Shown one piece after another: positions 63,522 to 64,000 of a stretch of DNA of 64,000 nt. Origin of the DNA: Candidatus Schekmanbacteria bacterium (GTDB taxonomy: Bacteria; CSSED10-310; JACPHN01); contig JACPHN010000032.1 in NCBI GenBank assembly GCA_016188575.1, positions 62,001-126,000 of the forward strand, read 5' to 3'. Made by a program: the position numbers and the translations under genes. The notes under the pieces were generated by a model. The model saw only the letters and a list, made by a program, of their open reading frames with translations. It ran no database searches and was not told the DNA's origin. The first letter of the stretch is position 1. Each line of letters starts with the position of its first letter.

Positions 63522-63823
63522 AGGTCGGGCGCGTCATTGGACGAGTCGTGGCGACCGCCAAGGATCCCTCCCTGGTCGGCAAGAAGCTGCTCTTGCTGCA
63601 ACCCATGGATGGCGAGCAACGCCCCAGCGGCGACCCTGTGGTGGGGGTCGACGCGGTCGGCGCCGGCGCCGGGGAGCTCGTTTTCTACGTCGGCGGCAAG
63701 GAGGCCACGTTTCCCTTTTTACCGCAAGAAGTAATCACCGACGCGGGTATCGTCGGCATCATCGACAGCCTCGAGCCCGACCGTGGGGCGGCCAGCGAGC
63801 GCGAAAGAGAGGAGCCGCGGTGA
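63518..63823 (+). CDS. BMC vertex protein 2 (EutN/CcmL family)
   Basis: 101 aa, ATG overlapping the previous stop (ATGA). It has the same fold signature: KVGRVIGRVVATAKDPSLVG, KKLLLLQPMD, VDAVGAGAGELVFYVGGKEA and DAGIVGIIDSL. It differs from the first copy in the loop after LLQP and in a charged C-terminal tail (SEREREEPR). It is probably a separate pentamer type in the same shell. Confidence 0.92.
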   Translation: MKVGRVIGRVVATAKDPSLVGKKLLLLQPMDGEQRPSGDPVVGVDAVGAGAGELVFYVGGKEATFPFLPQEVITDAGIVGIIDSLEPDRGAASEREREEPR

Positions 63824-64000
63824 TTCTCGCGCGCGTCACCGGCAAGGCCGTCGCGACTCGGAAGGAGGCCTGCTTCGAGGGCAAGAAGCTGCTCCGCATC
63901 CAGCCAGTCGATCTTGACGGTTCTGCGGTCGGGTCTTCCTTTCTGGCGTTCGATTCCGTCGACGCCGGGCACGGCGACGTCGTGCTCGTTGTCCAGGAGG
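63820..64000 (+). CDS. BMC vertex protein 3 (EutN/CcmL family), 5' part
   Basis: A GTG overlapping the previous stop (GTGA) opens VILARVTGKAVATRKEACFE, then GKKLLRIQPVDLDG and FDSVDAGHGDVVLVVQE, running off the window edge. It is a third EutN/CcmL paralogue. The usual VGAGxGE is DAGHGD here. The BMC-H/BMC-T shell genes and aldehyde dehydrogenase expected for a functional metabolosome should lie beyond the edge. Confidence 0.85.
   Translation, partial: MILARVTGKAVATRKEACFEGKKLLRIQPVDLDGSAVGSSFLAFDSVDAGHGDVVLVVQE

Noticed and set aside
1-64000. tRNA, rRNA and CRISPR arrays
   Set aside because: No cloverleaf with a TTCRANY loop, no rRNA-like conserved core and no regularly spaced direct repeats were recognised when reading both strands; a covariance-model search would be needed to exclude small RNAs.

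Overview
The window is uniformly GC-rich, densely coding DNA from a Gram-negative bacterium. Lgt, a lipobox protein, a C-terminal sorting tail, NtrC-family activators with a sigma-54 promoter, a bacterial tricorn homologue and a BMC locus support this. The mix fits Myxococcota, Desulfobacterota or Binatota-like lineages. That placement is inference; the window holds no rRNA or other decisive marker.

Layout. 0-1.9 kb: the end of a TPR protein, a DUF4338 remnant, a small Nif11-like leader protein and a cytochrome P450 remnant. 1.8-7.7 kb, minus strand: a compact lasso-peptide-type RiPP operon. It runs from a promoter at 7669-7696 through a 59-aa precursor, a PqqD-like RRE, a lasso cyclase, an HPrK-like kinase and a large protein with a terpene-cyclase-like barrel. 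No B2 leader peptidase is recognisable. 8.4-11.8 kb: a large FG-GAP/LamG surface protein. 11.7-16 kb: a graveyard of toxin-antitoxin and restriction-modification genes (ClpB-like, VapC, DUF433/DUF5615 and nucleotidyltransferase remnants) with an intact-looking BrnT module and a D12-class methyltransferase. 16.4-30.2 kb: mostly chromosomal genes (BNR-repeat exoprotein, tricorn-like protease, N6-methyltransferase, GalT, TyrA-ACT, a degenerate activator-like ATPase, a lipoprotein with a JAMM-like motif, a coiled-coil exported protein).

30.3-37.6 kb: Lgt, a membrane sensor, and a nitrogen module of a GAF-AAA-HTH activator, an ammonium transporter and a PII protein. A TCCTAC-N6-GTAG motif lies on the -10 box of the activator's own sigma-70-type promoter. 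It occurs again about 40 bp upstream of the sigma-54 box of amtB, which suggests autorepression plus activation of amtB-glnK.

38.9-54.6 kb: a type 1 BREX phage-defence island (brxA, brxB, brxC, pglX, pglZ, brxL). Between pglX and pglZ is a translationally coupled trio of a HEPN protein, a ParA/MinD-like ATPase and a second P-loop ATPase. brxC carries a one-base frameshift near its 3' end, and brxL is split into ATPase and Lon-like polypeptides. A chimera of an HNH-like gene and an IS5-type transposase remnant follows.

55.4-59.8 kb: a histidine kinase, a GAF-AAA regulator with an altered GAFTGA loop, and a DUF2087 protein form one operon. Copies of a GC-rich dispersed repeat flank it. 60.1-64 kb: an HspR-like regulator leads an operon with MTA phosphorylase, a PfkB kinase, a class II aldolase and three tandem BMC vertex proteins. 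This suggests encapsulated salvage of 5'-deoxynucleoside by-products by a DHAP-shunt-like route.
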